A stretch of DNA of 64,000 nucleotides from Peromyscus leucopus (GCF_004664715.2 NC_051063.1:117356629-117420628), one strand, 5' to 3'; counted from the first letter of the stretch, positions 47,191 through 58,149 are shown. Numbers and translations are program-made. Notes: a model not told the origin generated them from the sequence alone.

Positions 47191-47542
47191 TGCTATAGAA
47201 TAAGGTTTTTGTTCACTGGTTTAATAAAACACTGACTGGCCCATAGCCAGACAGGAAGTATAGGCAGGATAAGTAGACAAGGAGAATTACAGGAGGAGGA
47301 AGGCTGAGTGAGGAGACACTAGCCCACCATCCAGGGAGCAGCATGTGATGGCAAACACATAAAGCCATGGAACACGTGGCAACATATAGATTAACAGAAA
47401 TGGGCTGAGTGTAAGTGTAAGAACTAGTCAGTGGTAGGCCTGAGCTAATGGCTGAGCATTTTTAATTAGTATAAGCCTCTGTGTGTTTACTTGGGTCTGA
47501 ATGGCTGCAGACCAGGAGGAATACAAAACAACTTCAGCTACA
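47191..47542 (+). mobile_element. 5' LTR of provirus A4
   Basis: 352 bp, TGCTATAGAATAAGG to CTTCAGCTACA. Landmarks shared with the other copies: 'ccagacaggaagtataggca', 'gcagcatgtgatggcaaaca', 'cacgtggcaacatatagatt', 'ataagcctctgtgtgtttac'. Confidence 0.92.
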
Positions 47543-47544
47543 AA

Positions 47545-47563
47545 TGGCGCCAAAATATGGGGC
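47545..47563 (+). promoter_or_regulatory. Primer binding site, tRNA-Lys type
   Basis: Two bases after the LTR comes tggcgccaaaatatggggc. It keeps the TGGCGCC start and GGGGC end of the class II tRNA-Lys site, with a few changes between them. This fits the 6-bp target duplications. Confidence 0.8.
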
Positions 47564-48443
47564 AAGAGTTTCCACCTAAAATCTGAGAAAGCTTAAAAAA
47601 AAAAAAAAGATTCTAAAATGGAGCTAAAAACTGCTTCCTAGTTGTCTTTCTCAGGCCATCTGCAGCCTGTGTGCTTGAGGTACTGTATGGTGGATTCATG
47701 GCATATGGGCTTGTCCTGCCATGGTACACAGAGGCCTCTCAGAGTCACACATTATGTTGCATGGCAGATTTAGCTTTTGGTAGTAGAGGGGAAAAAAGGG
47801 GGTTTCTGGGCTACACACTGCTTTGATAGAAGCATAGACCCACTGCCTTCCAGAGTCAACAGACAGCATGGCTCCCAGACCTGGCCATGAATTATGTGCA
47901 CCATGTTGAAAAGCTGAGATGGGCAGAGTCAGCAGCCAAGGCTGCTGCTTCTGTACTGACCACTGCAGTTTAAAGCAATAGATTCACAATAAATCAGATT
48001 CAGATTAAATAAACCTCTCAATGGTTGATAGTGCATGTAAAAATGTGCATAGGCTTGGAAAAGAGAAGAAAAGGAATATAGACAGTTATATACAGAAATA
48101 GTTTTAAAAAATAAAGTCTTTAAAGAGGTAGTAAAAGTAATATGAGAAATAAGCCATGCAAAGATGGGTATAAAGATGGGTACTTTATACAAAGTATCTG
48201 GATTGTGTTGTCTTTGGGATTTTTAACTGTAGAAAGACATTTGATTGTAAAGGCTGCTCAGTTAAACCATTATGTATCCTTGGATCTAAGGATATGTTGC
48301 TTTGGGAAGAAGGCTCTGCTTTTGTTTCCACAGGAAGCAAGGTTAAGGTGGATCAGGTTTGATTAACCAAGACCCCCTGAAAGGTTTCTAATGACAGCCA
48401 TGGCCCAGATCATCCAACATCCAAAATCAGCTTCAAGGCAACT

Positions 48444-48901
48444 TGTGGTGGTATTGTGTTCACCAAAATATTGTGTACTCTAATAAAAATATCTGGGGTC
48501 AGAGAACAGACAGCCACTAGATACAAAGGCTAGAAAATGGTGGCACTCACACCTTTAATCCTAGCATTCCAGAGATAGAAATCCCTCTGGATCTCTGTGA
48601 GTTCAAGGCCACATTGGAAATAGCCAAGCATGGTGACACGCCTTTAATCCCAGAAAGCCAGCCTTTAATCCCAGGGAGTGGTGATAGAAAACAGAAAGAT
48701 ATATAAGGCGTGAGGACGAGAAACTAGAGGATTTTGGCCTGGTTAAGCATTTGGCTGGTTAAGGTTTTGGCTGGTTAAGCATTCAGGCTTTTGAGCAGTA
48801 ATTCAGCTGAGACCCATTCCGGATGAGGACTCAGAGGCCTCCAGTCTGAGGAAACAGGACCAACTGAGGAATTGGCAAGAACTTTTAAGATTCTTGCAAC
48901 A
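48444..48901 (+). mobile_element. Nested solo LTR with B1-like sequence (family B, my label)
   Basis: 458 bp between perfect 6-bp duplications gcaact (48438-48443 and 48902-48907), inside provirus A4. It starts TGTGGTGGTATTGTG and ends TTCTTGCAACA. It contains two B1-like blocks in the same orientation ('cacacctttaatcctagcat' with 'ctctgtgagttcaaggcc', then 'cacgcctttaatcccag') and a TATA-like 'agatatataaggcg' at about 48696-48709. Repeated 'ggctggttaag' units follow at about 48737-48780. Near its end it seems to lack a stretch found in the family as I remember it. Confidence 0.92.
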
Positions 48902-49028
48902 GCAACTGGCTCAGACAATGCAATGTCACAGACTATTCCAGTCCAGACTTGATCATAATTCTTAATTTTCTCAGGATCCCCATTAGATTGCCAGGGCCCT
49001 CATCCAGCAGGAAATAGTATGAGAAGTA

Positions 49029-49125
49029 GTTTTATTTAATATAAGCCTCTGTGTGTTTACTTGGATCTGAGCAGCTGAAGACCAGGAGGGACACACACAC
49101 AAAAAAATAAAAACTTTCAGCTACA
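49029..49125 (+). mobile_element. 3' LTR remnant of provirus A4
   Basis: 'ataagcctctgtgtgtttac', 'ttggatctgagcagctgaag', 'accaggagggacacacac' and '...tttcagctaca' repeat the last part of the 5' LTR. About 250 bp of the LTR front is missing. Confidence 0.9.
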
Positions 49126-49327
49126 TATCTTATACAATATGTGAATAGACATTCAAAATTGGATCAGAGACATAAATGTAAAAATCTTCAATTACAAAGC
49201 TTCTATAATTAAATATAGAGGGAAATCAGAGCCCTTTAAAGAAAGCAAAATTTTTGTACATATTTAAAACAAACCATGATCTAGAAGAAGAAAAGATACA
49301 TTAAAATTCACTAAAACATAAAACTTG

Positions 49328-49530
49328 GCCTGGTAAGATATCTCAGAAGGTAAAATAGCTTTCTATGGAAGCCTGAAGATATGGTTTCAGTCCTCAGAAT
49401 ACACAGTGGAAGAAGAGAACAGATTGCCAAAAGTTTTCTTCTGACCTCCATGAGCATGCTATAGCATGTGTCCATCCATGTTCACACATACATAGCCCAT
49501 GCATATACAAATACACAATACACTCCTGCA
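49328..49530 (+). mobile_element. B4/RSINE-type SINE
   Basis: 'ggcctggtaagatatctcag', 'ggaagcctgaagatatggtt', 'cttctgacctccatgagcat' and a CA-rich end. Confidence 0.75.
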
Positions 49531-49869
49531 CAAAATAATCATAAACACACCATTATTATCATTATTAAATTGAAATTTAAAAACATAAAACTTCAGTTCT
49601 CCAAGTTGCATATTAAGAGAAAAAAAACAGAAGTTATAGACTTATAGAAAATATAAAGCATAAGATTCTCACTTGAAAAGAAATACTTAATGGCAAAGAA
49701 AAAACAGTATAATTTAAAAATACATAAATGATTTGGTGAAGATGATGAACAGTAAACAATAATTGGAAAATACCATAGATACTAAGACAAAGTAAATTAA
49801 AACTATAATGAGCAACTACTACCTACTATCAAAATAGATTAGAGTAAAAAGACTCCACATAGTCCTGAA

Positions 49870-50010
49870 GAAGAAATAATTGGCATTGAAGAAACTGGAG
49901 TGCATTTATACAATGAGGTCCTATTTAGTCATATAAAGTAATGGATTCTTGACACTTACATATATGAAATTATAATATTCTCATTGAAAAACCTCCAGGC
50001 ACAAAAGAGT

Positions 50011-50042
<32 letters not shown>

Positions 50043-50300
50043 TACATTGCATTAATTATCACAAAATAAAAACTGTATTCTTTATTTACAGAAAATATCT
50101 CAATAATATTTTCTGGATGGAATGATAGCAAGGGGCCAAGAGTGGACTTCAAAGGGATCAACAAATCCTTTGACAGGGACAGATATATTCATGACCTTAA
50201 CTGTGGTGACAATTTCAGGAGTGTTTACACATCAAAGCTTATCAAGTGGGATATTAAACAAATATAATTTATGATTTTACATCAACTACAACTCAAAAAT
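49870..50300 (+). mobile_element. Old L1 3' end (L1M type)
   Basis: 'gtcctatttagtcatataaa', 'accttaactgtggtgacaat', 'ttcaggagtgtttacacatc' and 'tgattttacatcaactacaa' follow ancient L1 3' ends. Contains a (TG)n at about 50011-50041. Confidence 0.7.
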
Positions 50301-50383
50301 ATATGTATGTCTATGTTTATGTATATAGAAATAATATGTTAATATATTACTATAATTAATTTATTATTGTTTAATAATAAATA

Positions 50384-50759
50384 TGATGGGAGATATCTTT
50401 TTGTATGCTGCAAATGTGTGTTGCTCTGATTGGTTGATATATAAAATGCTGGTTGGCCAGTAGCCAGGCAGGAAGTGCAGGGAGGATAGGCAGAGAGGAG
50501 AATTCTGGGAAGAGGAAGACTGAGTCAGGAGATGCCAGCCCACTGTCCAGGGAGCAGTATGTAATGGCACACACGTAAAGCCACAGAACACATGGCAACA
50601 TATAGATTAAAAGAAATGGCCTGAGTTTAAGTGTAAGAGCTAGTCAGTAGTTAGCCTGAGGTAATGGCCGAGCAGTTTTAATTAATGTAAGTCTCTGTGT
50701 GTTTACTTGTGTTTGAGCAGCTGCTGACTGGGTGGGACACAGGAAACCTTCTGACTACA
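50384..50759 (+). mobile_element. Family A solo LTR (copy A5)
   Basis: 376 bp from TGATGGGAGATATC to TTCTGACTACA with the perfect 6-bp duplication taaata (50378-50383 and 50760-50765). Landmarks: 'tagccaggcaggaagtgcag', 'agatgccagcccactgtcca', 'cacatggcaacatatagatt'. Closest to the A4 LTR. Confidence 0.93.
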
Positions 50760-50765
50760 TAAATA

Positions 50766-52199
50766 TATAATGAGTTATATATAATAATGTAATGCACATA
50801 TATAAATATATATGTAATATATTGTTTAGTAATTTAATTTAGTACATGGGAAACTACATTTCTATATAGACATATGATTGACTTTGCTAAAAGATATCCT
50901 CAAGCCTATCCCATTCTGTAACTGAGCTTGCAAAAACAAATGGGATCATGCTACTTTAAATTTTTTTGTATAATATTCTGTTTGATTACAGCCATTTTCA
51001 TTCACTTTTGACTTTTTTCTTAGTTTTCAAAATGCTGTCATTTCCAAGGATGGTGTTAACTTACAGATGTGACTTTGGTAGAGGTACTTCTTGGGGGTGT
51101 TATTTTATTCTCAAGGGAAGTAATGATGTGACTTTAAGGAATAATGAGATTTTAGAAAAACCACAGTTTAACTCAAAAGTCATAACATCAAAACAAGTAG
51201 GAAGTTAAGTCCAAATTGTTAATCATTCTCAGCTAAACAAATTCAAACTTTGTTTCTGTCTTCATAGTTTATGTAGAGAGATTCATTCTGTTACTAAACA
51301 CTCAACTTTTTAGACTATACTCATTCTGGAAACTCAAATTGATACACTTTTAAAAATAGCATAATGTAAAAATTATTGGTATGCACATTGACATTTTCTT
51401 GACCTCCAGGATACTTTATTTGGAAGGACTTTAGTATCATGCTGTTTTATAATCTATCTGACTAAAATTGCCATCACATAGAACAAATATACTCAGAAAT
51501 GACCTGTAAAAGGTCCTACAAGGGTCATGTTTGTACAAGAGATATGACTGGCCCTGTAAATGAGTGGTAGCTCTCTGTTAAGTATTGTTCTTTGGCTAAT
51601 TCATGGACAGACAGGCACCAGTCAGATGTAAACTTTCTGTTCAAAGTGATTTTGCTAATGCATTTGGTAGGAATTTCAGTCATCAACATCTGTAAAAAAA
51701 AAAAAAAATCACCTTAGCTTCTCTAAGATTACACATGCTGAGAGAAGTAAATACTCATCAAAATATTCAAGTCAAGACAACTGTGGGGTTTGCAATGTTC
51801 TCAGGACTGCGCCAGATTTTAGTCACTGAGATAAGACAGAATCACGCAACTGACGACATGCCCTAGATTATTGTATTCCCTAGAGGCATGTGTTTAATAA
51901 GGATGTCTTGGAGAGAGGGTGGGAATTTCTTTTCTTGTTTACCATGACAGATCTATTAAGGAAGCTGAATGTATAACGTTCACAGGGCTTTTTAAACACC
52001 AATTATTAACCTCATTTTGAATAGTGAGAAAACTGTTATTCAAATATTGATCTGCTTTCTAAGCTTCTAAAACAACAGAATAATGGACTATCACTAAGAA
52101 CCACTCTGTAGAATTGCAGAGGGTTTCTATACCACAGTCTCAGAGAAATACCAAGGAAGAATCTAAAAACTGACATATAAGCAACAATAATAATCAAAA
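50766..52199. other. Upstream stretch, nothing recognised
   Basis: AT-rich, with an A15 run near 51694. No gene or clear repeat. Confidence 0.5.
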
Positions 52200-52369
52200 A
52201 CAGGTTATCAATTTAAGAGGGAGGAAGGGGAGGGGTTGGGAGAAATTGGAGACAAGATAAGAGGCTCTGATTTTGAAAGAGAGAAAAGAGGAGTATATGA
52301 GACGATTTAGAGGGAGGAAAGGGAGAGAGAAATTGTGTAATTATAACCTCAAAAAATAAAAGAAATAAC
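52200..52369 (+). mobile_element. L1 3' UTR end
   Basis: Purine-rich 'gagggaggaaggggaggggt' then 'aattgtgtaattataacctc' and an A-rich end, as in rodent L1 tails. Confidence 0.65.
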
Positions 52370-52490
52370 AAAATGAAAATGAGAATGAGAATGTCAGCTC
52401 TAATTGAGATCATAATGTCACTGAGGACTTTATGGAAATGCCCTCAGTACGCTCTCTCCCTTCCATTTTAAACTATGATGTTGTTGAGGA

Positions 52491-52509
52491 ACAACAACAA
52501 CAACAACAA
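52491..52509. repeat. (CAA)6 repeat
   Basis: Perfect short run. Confidence 0.9.
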
Positions 52510-53124
52510 AAGGAATCTGACACAATAAGGAGACTACATTTTCAAAGAACAAATCATTCTTAACAAACCAAATTACTTTTTGTTCTAGCATAACTGCATG
52601 GATGGAAGATAATGGAAGTACAAAGGAAACAATATATCTTGATTACCGATATAACAGATAGTGTCTCTAAGACATTAGGACAATTAATTAAAAATAGCCT
52701 CCATCTAGAATAAAGTTGACTTCATAGGAACAAAAGGGCCAGAGGTCAGTCTGGGACACCCAACTTGCCCATCTCCAAGAACCATTTGTAATAGTCCTTG
52801 AGGGGCAACAATTGTCTGGGATGACAAAAATGACATATCCCTCTGTCTCATTCTGGCTTTGCTTTAGATTGCATTAGATGGAGATCAACTTCAGGATCCT
52901 CCAATAACTACACACTAGGGAAATGAGTAACAGTTGGGAAGCAAACATGAAGTGGTGGTAGAAGGAAGGTATTCAAGACCTTTTCAGGGCTCCAAAATTA
53001 CTTGCTATGGAACCTAGGCTGCCTCTTGCCCTGCATCTGAGGAGACAATATATCAATGAGAAAGATCAATCAGCCTCAAAAGCACAGAAACAGAAAGAAG
53101 CTACTGAGATAGTGGGCAGAATAT
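52510..53124. other. Upstream stretch, nothing recognised
   Basis: No gene or clear repeat. Confidence 0.5.
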
Positions 53125-53215
53125 TTTACACTTAATGAGATTCAATACTCTGCCTAAAGGCACACAGCCATCAAACTTTGGAAGGAGAATTAAAACATAA
53201 TATGTCAGTGTTCCC
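53125..53215 (-). mobile_element. MIR SINE fragment
   Basis: 'actctgcctaaaggcacaca', 'gccatcaaactttggaagga' and 'gaattaaaacat' follow the reverse complement of the MIR core. Confidence 0.55.
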
Positions 53216-53586
53216 AGTGTGACCCAAGTGAACTGCTCTGATGTCATTCTACATGAGAATGAACAATGTCTATGAGATATCTCTGTCCAGACACTGCCAG
53301 ACCTCACACATTGGAGATGACCTTAGAGAAGATGGCAAGACAAATATACATAACCTTCACAATAGAGATCATGTGAATGTGGAGAGGGCTTCACCAAGAA
53401 ACAACTTTGGATTTATCCTCTTGTAATCAGTTGACCGTTTTGAAGAAATTAGATCTTATTGCACTGAGAAGGCATGGAAAGGGTTCCATGTGATTCCACT
53501 CTTGGGTGTCCAGACAGAAAGACTAGCCTGGGCTTCCAAAGTTCTCACTTTGCTAAATTTACTCTAGGAGGCACACTCCTCATTCA
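53216..53586. other. Upstream stretch, nothing recognised
   Basis: No gene or clear repeat. Confidence 0.5.
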
Positions 53587-53673
53587 AAGGTTACAGAATA
53601 TGAAAAATCTGAGTGAGTTATTGGCATGAAGGTTACAGAATATGAAAAATCTGAGTGAGTTATTGGCATGAAG
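53587..53673. repeat. Exact 42-bp tandem duplication
   Basis: Two identical 42-bp units (53587-53628 and 53629-53670), starting 'aaggttacagaatatg', with three more bases of a third. No mismatch. Confidence 0.98.
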
Positions 53674-53751
53674 ACCAAGAAAATTCCTCACAAATATCAT
53701 CGATGATGATAAAGTGCCCCAAAGTTACAATGCATATGGCAAAGAATAAAA

Positions 53752-53753
<2 letters not shown>

Positions 53754-53791
<38 letters not shown>

Positions 53792-53798
53792 ACACACA

Positions 53799-53854
<56 letters not shown>
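53754..53854. repeat. (CA)n microsatellite with TA interruptions
   Basis: About 50 CA units, interrupted twice by 'cata'. The longest dinucleotide tract of the window. Confidence 0.97.
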
Positions 53855-53855
<1 letters not shown>

Positions 53856-53940
53856 GTTTCACTCAATAGCTCAAACTAGTCTCAAACTCATGATCTTCCT
53901 GCTTGAGCCTCCTGAATTCTGATATCAGCAATATGATAGT
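53855..53940 (-). mobile_element. Old B1-like SINE fragment
   Basis: 'agtctcaaactcatgatctt', 'cctgcttgagcctcctgaat' and 'tctgatatcagcaatatg' in reverse B1 order. The CA repeat sits where the rest of the SINE would be. Confidence 0.7.
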
Positions 53941-54429
53941 ACATCCTGCTGAAAGGCAATATTTTGATTCCTAGCAAATGCACATTATTTGGTAATGAAT
54001 CAGTGACATATTTGTGTGTAGTATACTTTCAAAAGAATACCAACATTTTAAGTAAAATTCTAAGAAAATGAAAAAGCAACAGATTTTTTTCACTACCAAC
54101 TTAAAATGCTTGAGTTTTTTTTCTGATGGAAGATTATTTTTCAATTTTAACAGCAATATGTTCCAAGCTTGCTTTCATCATATGCATATTACTTGAGAAA
54201 CATTGGCTTGGATCCAGGAATTGACAATTTGTAACACTCTATTCCAGGATTAAACTTTGATCATTTCCGAAACTAACAGAGGGGCTTCTTTCTGTCTGTG
54301 AAAATTGCAGATTACATCGTCCTAATTTTAACAAAGCTCTTCTGCTGCAGCTCCAAAAGTCCCAAACACTTTCTGACATTTGTGATACTGCAACACTAAA
54401 AAGTGTAACTATTAGTGTCGTGTTATGCT

Positions 54430-54625
54430 GTTAGTATTCCTTTATTTATCATGTAGCTTTTTAAAAACATATTTTTTATTTCATGTAGCTTTCAATAGTA
54501 ACTACATATATTTATTCTATGCTTGCGATATTTTTTTTCAAGAAGATTGAATCAAGCTTATTAACATACTCATCACCTCAACAAGGTGTCATATTTTTGA
54601 GGGTAGAAAATTAAAAATCTATCAT
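54430..54625 (-). mobile_element. Old L1 3' UTR fragment (L1M type)
   Basis: 'attaacatactcatcacctc' then 'ggtagaaaattaaaaatcta' in a context that resembles reverse L1M 3' UTR. Confidence 0.55.
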
Positions 54626-54626
54626 G

Positions 54627-54700
54627 GGGCTGGGAATAAATTTTAAAAGAGTAGATTACTTATCTACACGTGTGAAGGAAGCCCTAAGGTTCAAATCCCA
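54627..54700 (+). mobile_element. ID-like SINE
   Basis: 'ggggctgggaataaatttta', 'ggaagccctaaggttcaaat' and 'cccatcctc' resemble ID, with a CA-rich tail. Confidence 0.6.
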
Positions 54701-54707
54701 TCCTCAA

Positions 54708-54726
54708 ACACACACACACACAAACA

Positions 54727-54773
<47 letters not shown>
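54708..54773. repeat. (CA)n microsatellite
   Basis: Grown in the tail of the ID-like SINE; interrupted by 'aaa' twice. Confidence 0.95.
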
Positions 54774-54776
<3 letters not shown>

Positions 54777-54974
54777 CTTCTAGCAATTTGAAGCATTCCG
54801 TGTACTATTAGTAGCTAGGGTCATCATGCAAAGTAAACTTACTGCTCTAGTATAAGTGAAACTTGCTATCTTTTCAGTGAGGATCTGCCCTCTCTCCCAT
54901 ATGTCCCTCACCTCTACTAGACACTTTTCTACTTTCTGTTTCTGTTAGAGAGACTGCTAAGGTGGAGAGAAAAT

Positions 54975-55087
54975 TTGGACAGGATCTTACTATGTAATGG
55001 AGGCTAACTTCAAATTCTTCATCCTCCTGCCTTAGCTTCCAGGATGCTGAGACTGCAAACTTGCACTGTATGTACCACCACACTTGT
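54975..55087 (-). mobile_element. Old B1-like SINE
   Basis: 'ggacaggatcttactatgta', 'catcctcctgccttagcttc', 'caggatgctgagactgcaaa' and 'tgtaccaccacacttg'. Confidence 0.75.
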
Positions 55088-55719
55088 CAAGATCAAATTT
55101 CTTTCATACCTTGTCCACATTTGTGGATAATATTGGAAGACTTTTTTTTTCTGGTAGAAATTTCATAAGCCAGGTTTATTTTTAATGAAGGCTGGTCTTT
55201 TCCTGTTTGCCTAATTGCTGGCAGGTATTCCAGTGGCAAAGATAAGATCTGATGGCAAGTACTTAATGTATCAGAAAACACCCCAGGTTCTCTCAACACT
55301 GAGTATGGACAATATATAAAACCCGAGTAGAAAACATTAATAAATGCTTCATTTAGCCCTAGTTAAGGGCACAGAACTGCTTGAATTATTTTCCAAGATT
55401 TTTGTTTTCAAAGACTGTCATTCATCTAAGCAAAATAAAGATAAAGGGATGAAACACTTCAGATTTTCCATATGGTCCCCACACAAAGCTCATGCTTGTT
55501 TCCAAACAAGCCCAACTGCTCTTAAGGCCCAAACAATTTTCTAATCATAACCATATTGAAGCAACACTCTTCTCATCAAGACCATCAGTCTCTGGGTATT
55601 ACAATTAGTATTTATATCATGTTTACATTGCTGAAGCCAGTCCTGAGCTCACCAGAGCAATTTAAAATTAATTTTTTTCTTCATATCATGAAAATGTATC
55701 ACACTCTATCATTTCCCTT
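55088..55719. other. Upstream stretch, nothing recognised
   Basis: No gene or clear repeat. Confidence 0.5.
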
Positions 55720-56097
55720 TAAATAAATCAACACTTTAATCTTTTGACAAATGTATATATGTATTGTTGGTATATAAAACTACATGTATTTAAAATATAC
55801 AATTTGATGAATTTGGACACATGTGAAATTCATAAAATACCACAATTAGTAACAGATATCCATCATATCCAAGTTTATTTTTGTCCTTTTTTTTGTTTTT
55901 AAAAACCACCCATACCACATGTTAAGCTCATGCTATAGTATTTTTAATATTATATTGTGTAGTGCATCTGTATGACTTACTTATTTTGCATAACAGGAAC
56001 TTTATACCACTTACCTATAGATTACAATTTCCCCACCTCAAATTTTATATTTCTGGTCAATCACCATTCTATGCTCTTCTTCTGTAAGTTTGACTAT
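55720..56097 (-). mobile_element. Old L1 (L1M type), first part, split by an LTR
   Basis: 'atttaaaatatacaatttga', 'tagtaacagatatccatcat' and 'cttcttctgtaagtttgact' are reverse L1M 3' sequence. It breaks at actat (56093-56097) and continues at 56478. Confidence 0.75.
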
Positions 56098-56472
56098 TGT
56101 GCTGGCTATTTTTATGTCAACTTTACATAAGCAACAGTTACCTGAAAGGATGGAACCTCGATTGAGAACATGCCTCCATAAAATCCTATTATATGGCATT
56201 TTCTTCATTAATGATTGATGGGAGAGGGCCCCACCCATTCTGGGGTTGTCTACCTTGGGCTGGTAGTCCTGGGTTATATAAGAAAGCAAGCTGAGCAAGC
56301 CATTAAGCATGCTTCATAGCCTCAGCATCATCTCCTGTCTTCAGGCATCTGCCTTGTTTGAGTTCCTGTCCTGACTTCCTTCAACTATGCAGGGTTATGG
56401 AAGTTTAAGTCAAATAACTATCTTTTTTGGTAATGGTGTTTCAGTGCAACAATAGAAACCTTAACTAAAACA
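56098..56472 (+). mobile_element. ERVL solo LTR (MT2-like)
   Basis: 375 bp, TGTGCTGGC to ACTAAAACA, with the perfect 5-bp duplication actat (56093-56097 and 56473-56477). A 5-bp duplication fits ERVL. Landmarks: 'tttttatgtcaactttacat', 'aacatgcctccataaaatcc', 'gtgcaacaatagaaacctta', and the TATA-like 'gttatataagaaagc' at about 56273-56287. Inserted into an old L1. Confidence 0.9.
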
Positions 56473-56477
56473 ACTAT

Positions 56478-56624
56478 TTTAGATGCCTCATATGAGAGTA
56501 TTCACAGAATATTTTATTCTTTTCTGTGCTTATTTAATTCAGCACACTGACCTCCATGCTCATCCATATTTCAAAATAGAAAAATCTCCCATTTTATACT
56601 GAATAAGTTTCCATTAGGTATACC

Positions 56625-56677
<53 letters not shown>

Positions 56678-56760
56678 AACACATTCATCAATCTTGGTCA
56701 TTGTGAATAATGTTGTACTAAATCTAAATCTCCACTTAAAATTACTTCAGTAGCAATTTA
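56478..56760 (-). mobile_element. Old L1 (L1M type), second part
   Basis: 'ttagatgcctcatatgagag', 'cttttctgtgcttatttaat' and 'tcttggtcattgtgaataat' continue the reverse L1 directly after the LTR; a (CA)n at 56627-56671 replaces part of it. Confidence 0.75.
56627..56671. repeat. (CA)22 microsatellite
   Basis: Perfect run inside the old L1. Confidence 0.97.
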
Positions 56761-57236
56761 ACTCTCATATCTAAATCAATCTGACATTTCTTCCCATTTA
56801 TCATACAAGTAGTTCATGTTTCTGTGTATAGCAATGGAGATATAAAAGCACTAGCAGAGAAAGGACTTTATCCTAAGATGTGTACCATACACCTTGGGAG
56901 CAGCATCTAACATAATGTTGAGGATTTACTCAGAACTGAAATTGTTCTGGATAAGTAGCTTATCTAATTGGAATCTTTGAAAGTATTTTTGATAGCCTTT
57001 GAAACGTTATGTGCAACCATGCATGTTTCCATGCTCATGGGAAGAATTTCAACTGTGAGTCATCTTAGCTTCCTGTATATAATGGAGAACTTGGCATCAA
57101 ATTTCTTTTAAAATGTCAATAATAACACAGATTTCTAGTCATGTTGTGTAAAAGCTTCTTCCTAGATTGACATATTCCATCCTGACATAAACTCCTTAAG
57201 CAGGAAGGTAAACAACTCAAAATCACTTCAGGATAT
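56761..57236. other. Upstream stretch, nothing recognised
   Basis: May hold more decayed L1. No gene. Confidence 0.4.
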
Positions 57237-57715
57237 ACCTGAAAATGACAAGATTCACTGGGTCCCTCCTTTCCATATTAAATAATAAAACTTTAGAGTT
57301 CTTTTCACGTACAAGGCAGCTGAGCTGCAAAGAAGACTCACAGCCAAGTCTGCAAAATAGACTCTGAGACCAGACTAGCTGCCTATAAGAAACAGAAACA
57401 TTCAAGCTACCTGGAAGAGGTTTAGACCCATCGAGGTGCCTGGAAAGGACACTCTTGAATCTGTAGAGGAACCTGTAGGATGTGCAATATGCTCTAGGTT
57501 CCTAGATTTGTAAACTGTCCTACATGCTGCCATGGACTTTGGTGATGTAGTTGTATTTGAATCATTTCTGCTCCTGTAAGTAACTTTACCCCCATATTCT
57601 TGTAAGTAACTCCAATAAAGCTCATTGGTTCACCAAACTGGACTTCGGTAGCTGTGCTTTGGTCTATTGTGGGGGTTCCTCGTCTGGGGTGAATAGATAC
57701 ATGTGTTGTGTCTCC
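57237..57715 (+). mobile_element. Probable LTR, family not identified
   Basis: The 3' part looks like LTR R/U5: polyadenylation signal in 'ctccaataaagctcattggt', then 'ttggtctattgtgggggttc' and 'ctcgtctggggtgaatagat'. The upstream part has 'agctgcctataagaaacag', a possible TATA-like element. I could not fix the ends or find a target duplication. Confidence 0.5.
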
Positions 57716-58149
57716 CCAGGGAAAGTTTTGTCATAAAACAACCTAGTAAGAATTTAGAATGACGTATTCCAGAAATTAAGGAACTTGTTTATGATTCATT
57801 TTTTCCAAATATAAGAAAAATGGTCAGCTGAAAAAAAGATAGCCCTAAAAAGAACTTAAAATTAAAAAGTACTGTTTATGTTCTGAGTGATTACATACTG
57901 ATGTGCTAGTAGATTTAAGAATGTAGAGTAGAAATTCTGTCCAAATAAGGATATCATTTGGAGAAAAATGGATCTCAAGTTGTTTCATGATAGGATTTCT
58001 TAGCAAAATGAACTACAGATTAGTTGCATGAAGTTTGCTCATGTCCTAAAATCTAAGCAAAGTTTTAAGTCTGCCTAAATACATGCTATGAAGTGATCTT
58101 TATGCTATCAAAGAATAAAAGTAAATACCAACTCAATTAAAACACTTCG
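57716..58149. other. Upstream stretch, nothing recognised
   Basis: No gene or clear repeat. Confidence 0.5.

Larger units (their letters stand above)
47191..49125 (+). mobile_element. Family A provirus, defective, lysine-type primer site (copy A4)
   Basis: 1,935 bp between perfect 6-bp duplications tatctt (47185-47190 and 49126-49131). Order: 5' LTR, primer binding site, about 1 kb of interior, a nested foreign LTR, more interior, and the last ~97 bp of a 3' LTR. The interior has no gag, pol or env that I can recognise and only short frames, so this is a non-autonomous or heavily deleted class II-like retrovirus copy. The missing front of the 3' LTR and its polypurine tract point to an internal deletion. 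Confidence 0.9.

Noticed and set aside
47564..49028. gag-pol genes in the provirus interior
   Set aside because: Only short frames occur; none shows protease, reverse transcriptase or zinc-knuckle motifs.
53754..53854. CRISPR-like regular repeat
   Set aside because: Dinucleotide microsatellite; no spacer structure, and the host is a mammal.
53655..53879. His-Thr repeat protein frame (and Cys-Val on the other strand)
   Set aside because: Translation of a CA/TG microsatellite; the same applies to similar frames at 16421-16774, 35771-36044 and 62739-62975.
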